Positions 35,918 to 44,497 of a DNA stretch of 64,000 nucleotides are shown one piece after another. Source of the DNA: Luedemannella flava (GTDB lineage Bacteria; Actinomycetota; Actinomycetes; Mycobacteriales; Micromonosporaceae). A program made the position numbers and the translations under genes. The DNA is taken from the NCBI RefSeq assembly GCF_039528515.1, contig NZ_BAAALT010000022.1:10082-74081 (forward strand). The letters run 5' to 3'. Under the pieces are notes generated by a model that saw only the letters and a program-made list of their open reading frames with translations, did no database searches and had not been told where the DNA came from. Position 1 is the first letter of the stretch. Every line of letters begins with the position of its first letter.

Positions 35918-35951
35918 TAGCGGGGCTAGGATTTGAACCTAGGACCTCTGG
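35918..35951 (-). repeat. Duplicated 3' end of tRNA-fMet (attachment-site remnant)
   Basis: Thirty-four bases here are identical to 40077-40110, the 3' end of the intact initiator tRNA (T arm and acceptor strand), in the same orientation. Such a duplication is the expected product of site-specific integration into a tRNA 3' end. The DNA between the copies (about 4.1 kb) is therefore the inserted segment. Confidence 0.9.
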
Positions 35952-36231
35952 ATCCTTGGATGAAGATCGCCGCCATCGACAGCCTGGCAAATTGCACTGA
36001 AGTGTGCCTGAGCTGCGCCGAAGGAGAGCTTCAAAGATCCGTCTTGCATTGGATGGGTCGCGCTCAGGGCATTTCCGAGGGGTAAGCGAGGGCTCGCTCT
36101 TGCGGCCACCGACTTGGTGATGTCGCCGTCGGCGGCGCGTCCGGCCAACTCCTTGATCAGCGCGCCGACCTGGGCGATCAGTCGCCCCGCAGGCGGCGTC
36201 AGAAAAGTGGCGCACACGCCGGCCTGAAGTT
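35952..36231. other. Non-coding or relic stretch inside tRNA island
   Basis: A 110-codon open frame on the minus strand (35939-36271) contains DGDITKSVAARA but has no start context or recognised domain, and it would read through the tRNA fragment. I regard it as relic DNA and see no supported gene here. Confidence 0.5.
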
Positions 36232-36269
36232 GCCCCGGTAGCCCGAACAACCTGTCGGGCCACCGGGGC
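36232..36269 (-). terminator. Hairpin after the putative immunity gene
   Basis: GCCCCGGT-A-GCCCGA pairs with TCGGGC-C-ACCGGGGC across an 8-nt loop, giving a 14-bp stem with one mismatch. It starts 10 bases beyond the stop of the small membrane protein, so it would end the RHS-immunity transcript. No U-run follows. Confidence 0.6.
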
Positions 36270-36278
36270 ACTTCAACA

Positions 36279-36539
36279 CTATTTCAGATCGTGGTCGCCC
36301 AACCGCTGGCTTCGGTTCGCTTCCGTACGATCACTGTTCCGCCGATGCAACAGTCGCTCAATAGTGGGAGACGTGAATATTGCCACTGCACCGAGTGCCC
36401 AATAAATCCCGGAGATCAAATGATTGCCCCCGCCGAACAGAAATACGCAAACCTCGACGACAACACCCACCGCAAACACGACCGGAACAATTGAGCCAAC
36501 CTTCAGCGGTCTCCCCACCATATCCTCTATCCACCTCAC
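36279..36539 (-). CDS. Two-TM small protein coupled to RHS tail: candidate immunity protein
   Basis: The 86-residue protein starts at GTG 36537-36539, overlapping the RHS stop TGA (36536-36538) as GTGA, so it is translationally coupled to the toxin-like tail. It has two membrane helices (about residues 14-36 VGSIVPVVFAVGVVVEVCVF; about 41-58 LISGIYWALGAVAIFTSP) and a basic C-terminus (LLHRRNSDR). The local base composition is distinctly less GC-rich than the window average, pointing to recent transfer. I find no named family. A membrane-located partner directly behind an RHS C-terminus is the classical arrangement of an immunity protein against a membrane-targeting toxin, but that role is inferred from position alone. 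Confidence 0.65.
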   Translation of the reverse strand: MRWIEDMVGRPLKVGSIVPVVFAVGVVVEVCVFLFGGGNHLISGIYWALGAVAIFTSPTIERLLHRRNSDRTEANRSQRLGDHDLK

Positions 36540-38366
36540 AGGAACAAGCAGCCGAGATCCATAACCGCCAGGATGACGCTGGCCATTCCAGCAAAACGGC
36601 GCAGCGCAATACGCTTCTTGTGACCCATATTAACCATCGACCAAGTACTCCCCGACTTGACCATCTTGCTCGCCTTGCCTTGCTGCCACTTCACCCATCC
36701 GCCGGTGGCAGCGCCAACAGGAACGGTGTACGCAGCCGACTTGCCGCAGAAGTTTCGATATGTGGCGGATATGACGCCCGGAAGACTCCGGATACCCCAG
36801 CTGAGCTTAATGTATCCACGGGCCCACTTTGGCGCAGCAGCCTTGGCCGCTATTTGAACGCATTTTTTGAACCCAAGGACCAGGAAGCCCTTCAAGCCCA
36901 TATGCGCACAACGCCCGTCGAGATCAAACTTGTTGGCAGGATCCTGACAGGCGTAGTCGTACGCGTTGCAGCTACCCCCAAAGACGGGGTCCACCTGTAG
37001 AAACCTGCCCAGGGCCGTGGCGTAGAGCCGGACTCCCATGAGAACGACGCCCGACGGGGTATCGGCCGCTCGCTGCTTTTCCCCCAGCCATCCGTAGCGC
37101 TGGGCCCCAACGTCATCGTTATTCCGCGGCTGGCCGTACTCGGTCGTCTCACCGACGGTGGCGGGCACAAGATCAGCGTTCTCCATGGTGGCGACGATGT
37201 CGCTATGAAGGTTTGACAGCTGCCATCCGATGCTTGAGGTTCCGTTGGTCGCAACAATTGCTGCCATACCACCGAGGCCATCAACGGACCGGGTCGTTAC
37301 TCCGCCTGACTCATTTGTCCAGGCCGGGCTGTCCGTGTCGTCCGCGTAGTGATGGATTCTTGTCGTCGTGGTGCTTCCATCGCTGTCGGTCCAGTTGCGA
37401 ACCCTGTCGCCGTTCCCGTCCAAGGTATAGGTGGTCGTCCTGCCGGCCTGGCTCAGCGAGCGGACGAGGTCTGTCACGTGGTATGTCACGGACAGGTCGC
37501 CGCCCGCGGAAGAACCGGTGGATGCGGCTGGCACGGTGGTAGCCCTGCTGAGAATGTCGTGGACGAACCCGCTCGCCGTGATCCGATCGGCGGTGTCGTA
37601 CGACGTCGTTGTCGTGGTTCCCGTTGACGTCTGGCAGCCGCCATCAGACGCGGCGGCGTAAGTCGTGAGGCTCGTGCGGTCGCCGGCGGAATTGAACCCG
37701 TAGACCCGGACCGCTGGGCGTTCTCCTCGTACAGGGTGCAATCGGTCTGACCGCATCCGACCATGGTGTAAGTCAACCCGCTCGGGTCACCCGTCTCATC
37801 GTGGGCCGTGGCGACAACAACGCCGTTCGGCCACGTCTGGGAGATCAACGCCCCGTTGGAGTCATAGACACCCGATGAGAAGGTGCCTACCTGGGAGTCC
37901 GCTACCGAGGTCACGAGACCGCGTCGCTCCGATCCACCGTCATAGGTGTAAGTGCGGGTGCCCTTGCCATCGTCTGAGGTGGCGACTCGACCGGCCAGGT
38001 CGTACGTCGTCGTCGCTGTGCTGCCGTCGGCATCGGTGTATGAGGTCATCCGGCCCAGGTGTCGTATGTTCGCACGACTTCCGCTGTCACGCTGCCGCCG
38101 GACACGGTCTGGGTTCGAGTGGCAACACCACTGGCCGCGTCGTACACCGTCCTGCGGGTTGGCACTGAGGTACCGGTGCCGGACGCGCCAGCGACGTCGA
38201 CGGTGTAGATCCGTCCGGCGCCGTCGTAGGCGGTGGTTGTGGTGCGCAGGGTGCCTGCGGAGGTCTTCTCGACAAGCGTTCTCATCTGGTTGAACATGTC
38301 GTATGTGGTGACAGCGACAGGCAGTTTGGTGTGCCCCGGCAATTCCGGACAGCTGAATTTGTGGAT

Positions 38367-39248
38367 TTAGGCTGCTTGCTGCCGGTTGAGGTACTCGTCG
38401 TGGACTTCCTGGGGTGTCCGGTATCCGAGTCCTGAGTGGATTCGCCGGTTATTGCGGTGGAACTCGATGTAGCGGGTCACGTCCGTGACGGCGTGTCGCT
38501 TCGTTGGGTAGACGGTGCGGTGCACACGCTCGTTCTTCAACGCGGCGTTGAACGACTCGGCGAGGGCGTTGTCCCAGCACACACCGGTCCGCCCGACGGA
38601 GGGCCGCACGTTGAGACGTGCCAACTGTGCACGGAACTGGGCCGAGGTGTACTGGCAGCCGCGATCGGAATGGAAGATCGCCTGCGGGGCCAGGGTGATC
38701 CGTTGCGCGGCCATCGTGATCGCGTCGCAGACCAGCGACGCGTTCAGGTGACCTGCGATGGCGTAGCCGGCCACCATCTTGGTGTGACAGTCGATGACGG
38801 TGGCGAGGTAGACGAACCCCTGCCACGTCGCGATGTAGGTGATGTCACCGACGAGCTTGACGCCCGGCGCCTGCGCGGTGAAGTCGCGCCTGACGAGGTC
38901 GGGTGTGGTCGGCGCGTCGGGGTCGGGCACCGTGGTCAGGCGCCATGGGCGTGGCTGGCAGGCGATGAGGTTGTGCTCGCGCACGATGTCGCGGACCAGT
39001 TCCGGGCCGCACTCGACGCCGCGGCGGCGTAGTTCGTGCCACACCCGCCGGTAACCGTAGGTCTCGTCGAGGTCGGCGAACACCTCACGGACCTGTTGCG
39101 CGAGAACGGTTCTGCGCTCAACGGTCGCCGACGCCGGCCGGTTGCGCCATTCGTAGTAGCCGGCCCGTGACACGGCCGCCCAGGCGCACATCTTCACGAC
39201 CGGGTAGTGGGCCTTCTCGCCGTCGATGAACTCGTACTTGCTGCTCAC
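38367..39248 (-). CDS. IS3-family transposase OrfB (DDE integrase)
   Basis: The 293-residue protein has an HTH_21-like N-terminal domain (YGYRRVWHELRRRG) and an rve integrase core. The DDE residues lie in LVGDITYIATWQG (first Asp), AIFHSDRGCQYTS (second Asp) and CWDNALAESFNAALKNE (Glu), followed by the typical RTVYPTKRHA and GYRTPQEV segments. Its GTG start overlaps the orfA stop in a GTGA junction, so it is either translationally coupled or made as an OrfAB fusion by frameshifting. I see no obvious A-rich slippery site. The catalytic residues are intact, so the element may still be mobile. Confidence 0.95.
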   Translation of the reverse strand: MSSKYEFIDGEKAHYPVVKMCAWAAVSRAGYYEWRNRPASATVERRTVLAQQVREVFADLDETYGYRRVWHELRRRGVECGPELVRDIVREHNLIACQPRPWRLTTVPDPDAPTTPDLVRRDFTAQAPGVKLVGDITYIATWQGFVYLATVIDCHTKMVAGYAIAGHLNASLVCDAITMAAQRITLAPQAIFHSDRGCQYTSAQFRAQLARLNVRPSVGRTGVCWDNALAESFNAALKNERVHRTVYPTKRHAVTDVTRYIEFHRNNRRIHSGLGYRTPQEVHDEYLNRQQAA

Positions 39249-39535
39249 CGGTACTCCTGGGCGAAGAAGGCCGCCGCTTTTCCCAGGAACTCGTTGCGCA
39301 TCCGCAGTTCCCGGTTCTCCTTCTCCAGCTCACGCAGGCGGGCCCGTTCGCTGAGCGTCAGCGGCGCCTCGTCGACCGGATGCTGGCGCCGGTAGGTGTT
39401 GACCCAGTTGCCCAGGGTGCCCTCGTTGATGCCCAACTCCCGGGCGACCTGCGCGATCGGACGCGACGTCTCGATCACCATCTTCACCGCCTCGTCCCGG
39501 TACGCCGACGTGAAATTCTTCTTCGCTCGTGCCAT
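39245..39535 (-). CDS. IS3-family transposase OrfA (HTH protein)
   Basis: The 96-residue protein starts MARAKKNFTSAYRDEAVKM behind GGAGG six bases upstream. A HTH_Tnp_1 domain (AQVARELGINEGTLGNWVN, about residues 28-46) is followed by a leucine-zipper-like coiled coil (LSERARLRELEKENRELRMR), as usual for OrfA. It recognises the terminal repeats and partners with OrfB. The short C-terminal end (FFAQEYR) overlaps the orfB start by 4 bases. Confidence 0.94.
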   Translation of the reverse strand: MARAKKNFTSAYRDEAVKMVIETSRPIAQVARELGINEGTLGNWVNTYRRQHPVDEAPLTLSERARLRELEKENRELRMRNEFLGKAAAFFAQEYR

Positions 39536-39992
39536 CTGATTCCTCCGAAAGATCAACGACCCGATTTAGGGGTCGTTGTCCGGAATCTTCAGGGCACTTC
39601 AGTTCGGGGCCGCTGGCCGCTTGACCGCCGGGTTGCGTCCGGCAGACGAGGTTGGCCCACTCGGGGTGGCTGTCGCACTCGCTGTAGCCGGATCCGGTGC
39701 CCGCCCGGTAGTAGACGTACTGTCGGGTGGCCGGCGTGTTGGTGCTGGTGCCGCCGGCTGGCGCGGTGGTTGACGTGGTGAGTCCGGTCGTGGAGTCGTA
39801 TGTGGTGCGGGTGGCCAGGGCCAGCCCGGAGGGGTCGACTGTGGAGATGTTCGGCTGGCGGAGCGTCCAGTCGTACCCGGTCGTGGTGGTACGGGCGTCG
39901 GCATCGGTCAGGATGCCGGGGACAAGGAAGCGGCCTAGCGGGCCACGCTGGCTTCGGTCTGGACGCGAACCTGACTGTAGATCGCATAAGCC

Positions 39993-40037
39993 GGGGGTTT
40001 TCGGGGGGCGGTTCAAAACCAGATCGATAAAAGCGAA
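39993..40037. repeat. Native tRNA-fMet downstream flank, related to 35286-35329
   Basis: GGGGGTTTTCGGGGGGCGG through CCAGATCGATAAAAGCGAA lies just beyond the tRNA terminator. Its partner at 35.3 kb precedes the integrase remnant. The pair records an older integration or tandem accretion at this site. Confidence 0.6.
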
Positions 40038-40070
40038 AGCCCTGACCAGCAAATGCTGGTCAGGGCTTTC
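40035..40070 (-). terminator. Intrinsic terminator of tRNA-fMet
   Basis: GAAAGCCCTGACCAGC (40035-40050) and GCTGGTCAGGGCTTTC (40055-40070) form a perfect 16-bp stem with an AAAT loop. It begins 6 bases past the tRNA 3' end on the minus strand and is followed there by TTTT. Confidence 0.9.
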
Positions 40071-40076
40071 ATTTTG

Positions 40077-40150
40077 TAGCGGGGCTAGGATTTGAACCTA
40101 GGACCTCTGGGTTATGAGCCCAGCGAGCTACCGAGCTGCTCCACCCCGCG
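40077..40150 (-). tRNA. Initiator tRNA-fMet (CAT anticodon)
   Basis: On the minus strand the 74-nt gene folds into a standard cloverleaf: acceptor CGCGGGG...CCCCGCT-A, D arm GAGC..GCTC, anticodon arm CTGGG-CTCATAA-CCCAG with CAT (40114-40116), and T arm CTAGG-TTCAAAT-CCTAG. The first base pair is C1-U72, an unpaired position that is the hallmark of initiator tRNAs. The three G-C pairs GGG/CCC at the anticodon stem base (TGGG/CCCA) agree. CCA is not encoded. Its 3' end is duplicated at 35918-35951. Confidence 0.95.
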
Positions 40151-40161
40151 TCGCCTCGGAA

Positions 40162-40191
40162 ACACTAGCTCATGAACCCCCGGAACCGCAA
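40162..40191 (-). promoter_or_regulatory. Candidate promoter of tRNA-fMet
   Basis: On the minus strand TTGCGG (40186-40191) and TAGTGT (40162-40167) are separated by 18 bp and lie 11 bp upstream of the tRNA 5' end, a plausible sigma-70-type promoter. Confidence 0.45.
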
Positions 40192-40264
40192 AGAGGATGA
40201 CGGGGGCCACATAAAGATCGCCCGGCGGAGTGATCCGCCGGGCGATCTGTCGCCGTTTGACCGG

Positions 40265-43234
40265 TTACCGCGTGGGGGTTCCGCCGCCCGCCGCCGCCTG
40301 GGCCGCCTCGAACTCCTTGATGGCGGCGTCCAGTTCGCTGAGCGCCTTGCCGTACTCCTCGAAGTTGCCTGACTGCTGGGCGGCCTTCAGCTTCTGGATC
40401 GCGGTGTTCATCTTGGCCGTCGCCTCCGCCAGGTTGCCTGACGGCGGCGTGGCGGGGGCCGTGGGCGTCGTCGGCGGCGTGGTCGGGGTTGTCGGCGTCG
40501 TCGGGGTGGTCGGCGTCGTGGGCGTCGTCGGGGCGGTGGTGTCTCCCTTGACCAGCTGCGCGAGCGCCTGGTCGAGGGTGTCCGCGTAGCCGAGCTTGTC
40601 GCCGTAGCTGACGAGCACCTTCTTCAGCAGCGGGAAGGAGTTGCTCACGTTGCTCTTCAGGTACACCGGCTGGACGTAGAGCATGCCGCCGCCGTACGGG
40701 AGGGAGAGCAGGTTGCCGTAGACCAGTTGGGACTGGCTGCCCGTGCCCTGGAGCTGGTTGAGCGAGGTGCGGGTGTTGGGGTCGTTGGCCATGTTCTGCT
40801 GGGCCTGCCCGGGGCCGGGGATGCGGTTCTCCCGGGGCAGTTCGAGCACCTCGAGCTGTGGCTCGCCGTTGACGTACCGGCCTGTCATGAGGGCGGCGAG
40901 GTTCTGCCGCCGGGCGGGCGTCAGCGCCGCCGTGAGCTGGAACGTCGTGGCCTCCTCGCCCGGGAACTGGGTGAGCAGGTAGTACGGCGGCTGCTTGCCG
41001 GCCGCGGTCGTCGAGCCGTGCCGTGCCGGGTCGTCCGGCACCGCCCAGAAGTCCGCTCCGGTGTTGAACTCCTTGGGGTCCTTCACGTGGAAGCGCGAGA
41101 GCAGGTCCCGCTGGACCTTGAACAGGTCCTCGGGGTAGCGGAAGTGCGCCGCCAGCTCGGCCGGGATCGCGGACTTCGGCTTGATCAGGTCGCTGCCGAA
41201 CGCCTTGTTCCAGGCCTTGAGGACCGGGTCCGACTCGTCGAAGTTGTAGAGGGTCACCGTGCCGTCGTAGGCGTCGACGGTGGCCTTCACCGAGTTGCGG
41301 ATGTAGTTGATGTTCTCCTTGGCCTGGGCGGCCACGCCGCCGGTGCCGGTGAGCGCGTCCGTGGTCGACTCGGCCAGGTCGGTGCGCTGGGCGTACGGGT
41401 ACGTCGACGAGGTCGTGTAGCCGTCCAGGATCCAGACGATCTTCCCACCGATCACGGCCGGGTACGGGTCGCCGTCCAGGCGCAGGAACGGGGCGACCTT
41501 CTTGACGCGCTCGCGCGGGTCGCGGATGTAGAGCAGCTTGGAGTTGTCGTTGAAGACGTCCGAGAGGATGAAGTTGCCCTCGCGGTAGTGCAGCGCGTAC
41601 AGCAGGCGCCGGCCGAACGAGCCGACGTCGATGCCGCCCTTGCCCTGGTACGTGTAGTGCTGCTCGCTCTCGCCGGCCGGACGGTCGAACTCGCTGTCGC
41701 CCGTCGCGCCGTCGGGCTTGCCCACCACGACGTAGTCGGTGGCGAGCTCGCCGTAGTAGACGCGCGGCTGCTGCGCCGAGATGACCTCGTTGGGCGAGGC
41801 GCAGCCCGAGCCCGTGGTCTCGCCGGTCGCCGTGGTCTGCTCGCCCAGGAAGCCGCCGGAGACGAAGAACGGCAGGCCGTTGCAGACCGTCTTGTTCGCG
41901 GGCGCGGCCACGAAACCGTACCCGTGGGTGAAGACCGTGTGCTGGTTCTGCCAGTTGGTCTGCTGGCCGGTCAGCTTGCTGTAGTTGATTTCGCGGACGC
42001 CGACGACGTAGTCCTGGGTCTTGCCGCCGATCGTGTACCGGTCGATGTCGAGCTGCTCGTTGAAGTCGTAGAACGGGCGGATCTGCTGCGCCTGCGTGAA
42101 CGCGTCGGACACGACCGCCGGGTCGAGCAGCCGGATGTTGGGCACGATCGTGGTGTCGGTGGTCAGCGACGGCGGCGGCGTCAGCGTGTTCGCCGCGTAC
42201 GCCTGCGTCTTCACCTTGTCGAGGCCGTACGCGGCGAGGGTGCCGTCGATCGTGCGCTTGATGTACGGCGCTTCCTTGTCGCGGATGTTCGGCTTCACCG
42301 TGAAGTACTGCACGGCCGCGGGGTAGACGCCGCCGATCGCGACCGCGGCGATGCCGAGCAGCGCCAGCGACGCGCCCGCCCACACGAGGTTGCGGCCCCG
42401 CATGTTGGAGAAGACGATGATCGCCACCGCGACGAGCACGGAGATGTAGCCGAGGATCTCCTTGGCCGGCAGCAGCGCGTTGATGTCGGTGTACCCGGCG
42501 CCCCACAGGTCGGTGCCCTCGTTGAAGTCGAGCAGCAGCGCGCGCCTGTCCAGCACGTACGCCGCGGCCTTGAGCAGCACGAAGACGGCGATGAGCGTGG
42601 TGAGGTGGACCCGCGCGGCGGTGGTCATGCGGTCGCCGGCGCCCTGCAGGCGCACCCCGCCGTAGAGGTAGTGCATGGCGAGCGAGCCGATGATGGCGAG
42701 CGTGGTCGCCGCGAAGCCGAAGTCGAGCAGGTAGCGCCAGAACGGGTAGTCGAAGACGTAGAAGCCGACGTCCACCTTGAACTGCGGGTCGGTGACCCCG
42801 AACTTGCCGCCGTTGGCGAACAGCAGCCACTGCTGCCAGTGCCCCTGCGCGGCCAGGCCGGCGAACAGGCCGACGACGCCGGCGATCAGCCCCGTCCACA
42901 GCTTGATGCGCGGCGTGAGCAGCACCCGGTAGCGGTCGAGCGCGTGCTGCTCCAACGAGTTGGCGCGCAGCAGCGGCCGCGTCCGGTAGGCGAGGTAGAG
43001 GTTGCCGAAGACGATCCCGGCCATGACCAGGCCAAAGATCAGGAACAACAGCAGACGGGTACGCAGCATGCCCGCGAACACGCTGGTGTAGCCGACCTCG
43101 CCGAACCACAACCAGTCGGTCCACAGGTTGACGATCCGGTCGGCGAACATGAAGACGAGCAGGACCACGGCCAGGACGACGATCGTGACCCGGCCGCGCC
43201 GGCTGACTCGGGGCAGGGGGCTTCGCATCACCAC
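40265..43234 (-). CDS. UPF0182 family membrane protein
   Basis: The 989-residue protein has a basic N-terminus (MRSPLPRVSRRGRVT), seven predicted membrane helices within the first ~330 residues, then a large extracytoplasmic domain with conserved stretches (TYPYAQRTDLAESTTDALTG, FHVKDPKEFNTGADFWAVPD, QSQLVYGNLLSLPYGGGMLY). Near the C-terminus a low-complexity TTPTTP repeat precedes a predicted coiled coil (MNTAIQKLKAAQQSGNFEEY). The family is conserved in actinobacteria and cyanobacteria with unknown function. The start may be GTG 43234 or ATG 43228. It is the last gene of the conserved block before the tRNA and is transcribed towards it. I recall the equivalent mycobacterial gene as Rv3193c. 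Confidence 0.92.
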   Translation of the reverse strand: MVMRSPLPRVSRRGRVTIVVLAVVLLVFMFADRIVNLWTDWLWFGEVGYTSVFAGMLRTRLLLFLIFGLVMAGIVFGNLYLAYRTRPLLRANSLEQHALDRYRVLLTPRIKLWTGLIAGVVGLFAGLAAQGHWQQWLLFANGGKFGVTDPQFKVDVGFYVFDYPFWRYLLDFGFAATTLAIIGSLAMHYLYGGVRLQGAGDRMTTAARVHLTTLIAVFVLLKAAAYVLDRRALLLDFNEGTDLWGAGYTDINALLPAKEILGYISVLVAVAIIVFSNMRGRNLVWAGASLALLGIAAVAIGGVYPAAVQYFTVKPNIRDKEAPYIKRTIDGTLAAYGLDKVKTQAYAANTLTPPPSLTTDTTIVPNIRLLDPAVVSDAFTQAQQIRPFYDFNEQLDIDRYTIGGKTQDYVVGVREINYSKLTGQQTNWQNQHTVFTHGYGFVAAPANKTVCNGLPFFVSGGFLGEQTTATGETTGSGCASPNEVISAQQPRVYYGELATDYVVVGKPDGATGDSEFDRPAGESEQHYTYQGKGGIDVGSFGRRLLYALHYREGNFILSDVFNDNSKLLYIRDPRERVKKVAPFLRLDGDPYPAVIGGKIVWILDGYTTSSTYPYAQRTDLAESTTDALTGTGGVAAQAKENINYIRNSVKATVDAYDGTVTLYNFDESDPVLKAWNKAFGSDLIKPKSAIPAELAAHFRYPEDLFKVQRDLLSRFHVKDPKEFNTGADFWAVPDDPARHGSTTAAGKQPPYYLLTQFPGEEATTFQLTAALTPARRQNLAALMTGRYVNGEPQLEVLELPRENRIPGPGQAQQNMANDPNTRTSLNQLQGTGSQSQLVYGNLLSLPYGGGMLYVQPVYLKSNVSNSFPLLKKVLVSYGDKLGYADTLDQALAQLVKGDTTAPTTPTTPTTPTTPTTPTTPPTTPTAPATPPSGNLAEATAKMNTAIQKLKAAQQSGNFEEYGKALSELDAAIKEFEAAQAAAGGGTPTR

Positions 43235-43308
43235 GGGGCAACACTACGGCGTGTCCGCTACCCCGGCCCCTCCACCACCCGTCCAGACTCGCGGGGAATT
43301 GCCCTTTC

Positions 43309-44325
43309 TCAGCGAGTACACAGCTGGGGTTGACCGCCCTCACGGATGGTCTTGAGCGCCGTCACCGCGTCGGTCAGTGTCGACACCTGGACGAGCGGCA
43401 GACCCTCCTGCGCGTTGGCGACCGCCTCGGCGCAGTTGGCCTTCGGGGTGAGGAACCAGGCGGCCCCGTCGCGCTTGGCGGCCACCACCTTCTGCGCCAC
43501 GCCGCCGATCGGGCCTACCGCGCCCTTCTCGTCGATGGAACCCGTACCAGCAATGATCTTTCCACCGGTGAGGTCGACCGGGTCGAGCTTGTCGATGATG
43601 CCGAGGCTCAGCATGAGCCCGGCCGACGGGCCGCCGACGTCCTCCACCGGGATCTTCACGGTGAACGGGTGCGGCCGCACCAGCTTGGGCACGATGCCCA
43701 CCCGCGGGTTGCCGTCCTCGCCCTTCACCGTGGCGACCTGCGCGGTGACCGGCTTGCCGTCGCGGGTGACCTCGATCGTGAGCCTGGTGCCGACGGGCTT
43801 CGCGCGGATCAGCTCGAGCAGCTTGTCGGTCGTGGTGACCGGGGTGCCGTCGATCGAGACGATGATGTCCTCCGGCTTGAGCACGCCGTCGGCCGGCGCG
43901 CCCGTGGTCACCTTGTCGACGGCGACCTTCTCGGCGAACCCGAGCTGGGCGAGCGCCGCGAGCTGGGCGCTGGACTCGGAGCGCGCGAAGTCCTCGGCGT
44001 TCTGCTTCTCGACTTCCTTCTCCGTCTTGTCCGGCGGGTAGACGAGCTCGCGCGGCACCACCGCCGAGTCGCTGTCCCACCAGCCGCGCAGGGCCTCCAG
44101 CAGGGTCAGCTGCGGGCGCACGCGGACGGTCACGAAGAGCAGCTGGCCCTCGGACTTCGAGGTCTCGGTGCCGGTGATCGAGATCACCGAGTCGTTGGCC
44201 GCGACCGTGTTGTAGGTCGGCCCCGGGTCCATCTGGACGTACGGCACGTCGGCGCTGCCCACCAGCCAGGTCAGTGCCACCACCAGCACGGCACCGACCA
44301 CTACCGTCGTCGTACGTCGCTTCAT
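43309..44325 (-). CDS. YlbL-family PDZ/Lon-like serine protease, membrane-anchored
   Basis: The 338-residue protein has one N-terminal membrane helix (residues about 7-25) followed by a DVPYVQMDPGPTYNTV segment typical of the YlbL family. A PDZ domain (about 130-215: VTTGAPADGVLKPEDIIVSI) leads to a Lon proteolytic domain with catalytic Ser234 in DVGGPSAGLML and Lys279 in GPIGGVAQKVVAAK. The dyad is complete, so an active extracytoplasmic-facing peptidase is expected. The gene is 74 bp upstream of the UPF0182 gene on the same strand. It is divergent from the DUF2342 metalloprotease across about 170 bp. Confidence 0.93.
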   Translation of the reverse strand: MKRRTTTVVVGAVLVVALTWLVGSADVPYVQMDPGPTYNTVAANDSVISITGTETSKSEGQLLFVTVRVRPQLTLLEALRGWWDSDSAVVPRELVYPPDKTEKEVEKQNAEDFARSESSAQLAALAQLGFAEKVAVDKVTTGAPADGVLKPEDIIVSIDGTPVTTTDKLLELIRAKPVGTRLTIEVTRDGKPVTAQVATVKGEDGNPRVGIVPKLVRPHPFTVKIPVEDVGGPSAGLMLSLGIIDKLDPVDLTGGKIIAGTGSIDEKGAVGPIGGVAQKVVAAKRDGAAWFLTPKANCAEAVANAQEGLPLVQVSTLTDAVTALKTIREGGQPQLCTR

Positions 44326-44497
44326 GGTCAGCCAGCCTACCCAGCGCCGGCTCGCGTTTCGCCTGCGGCGTACACAGCTTGCTGCCAGGGTCGGACGGGC
44401 CTTCGACGAGTACGGTGGACGGCATGACCGAGCGCAGCGAGGGAATCGGCTGGCACCGAATCAGTCATGTCGACGCCGACCGCGGGGAGGTGGCGGC

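Larger units (their letters stand above)
38327..39601 (-). mobile_element. IS3-family insertion sequence, 1275 bp, with 3-bp target duplication
   Basis: The termini are imperfect 25-bp inverted repeats beginning TG (TGAAGTGCCCTGAAGATTCC on the transposase-start side; TGGTGTGCCCCGGCAATTCC on the other), matching at 19 of 25 positions. GTT at 38324-38326 and 39602-39604 is a 3-bp target duplication. Removing the element and one repeat rejoins the RHS codons as GPELPVAVTTYD in frame. It contains orfA and orfB overlapping as GTGA, and looks complete. Confidence 0.92.
36536..39960 (-). pseudogene. Decayed RHS toxin gene: 5'-truncated, two frameshifts, IS3 insertion
   Basis: Reading on the minus strand, the remnant starts without an N-terminus near the tRNA flank (DADARTTTTGYDWTLRQPN). 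It is interrupted by an IS3-family element at 38327-39601, resumes (VAVTTYDMFNQMRTLVEKT), and carries YD repeats to the RHS core LYATALGRFLQVDPVFGGSC followed by NKFDLDG. It ends in a tail of about 120 residues (from about 36910) with a hydrophobic start and a basic middle (GFLVLGFKKCVQIAAKAAAP, RGYIKLSWGIRSLPG, MGHKKRIALRR). Two frame breaks are each explained by one missing G next to a G run (near 38052 and 37704). They could be sequencing errors, but the missing 5' end and the IS make it non-functional as a full-length RHS protein. The tail and the coupled membrane gene remain intact and may derive from an RHS-CT exchange cassette. Confidence 0.85.

Noticed and set aside
35939..36271. 110-codon open frame on the minus strand in the tRNA island
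   Set aside because: It has no start context or known domain, and it would read through the duplicated tRNA end and a hairpin.
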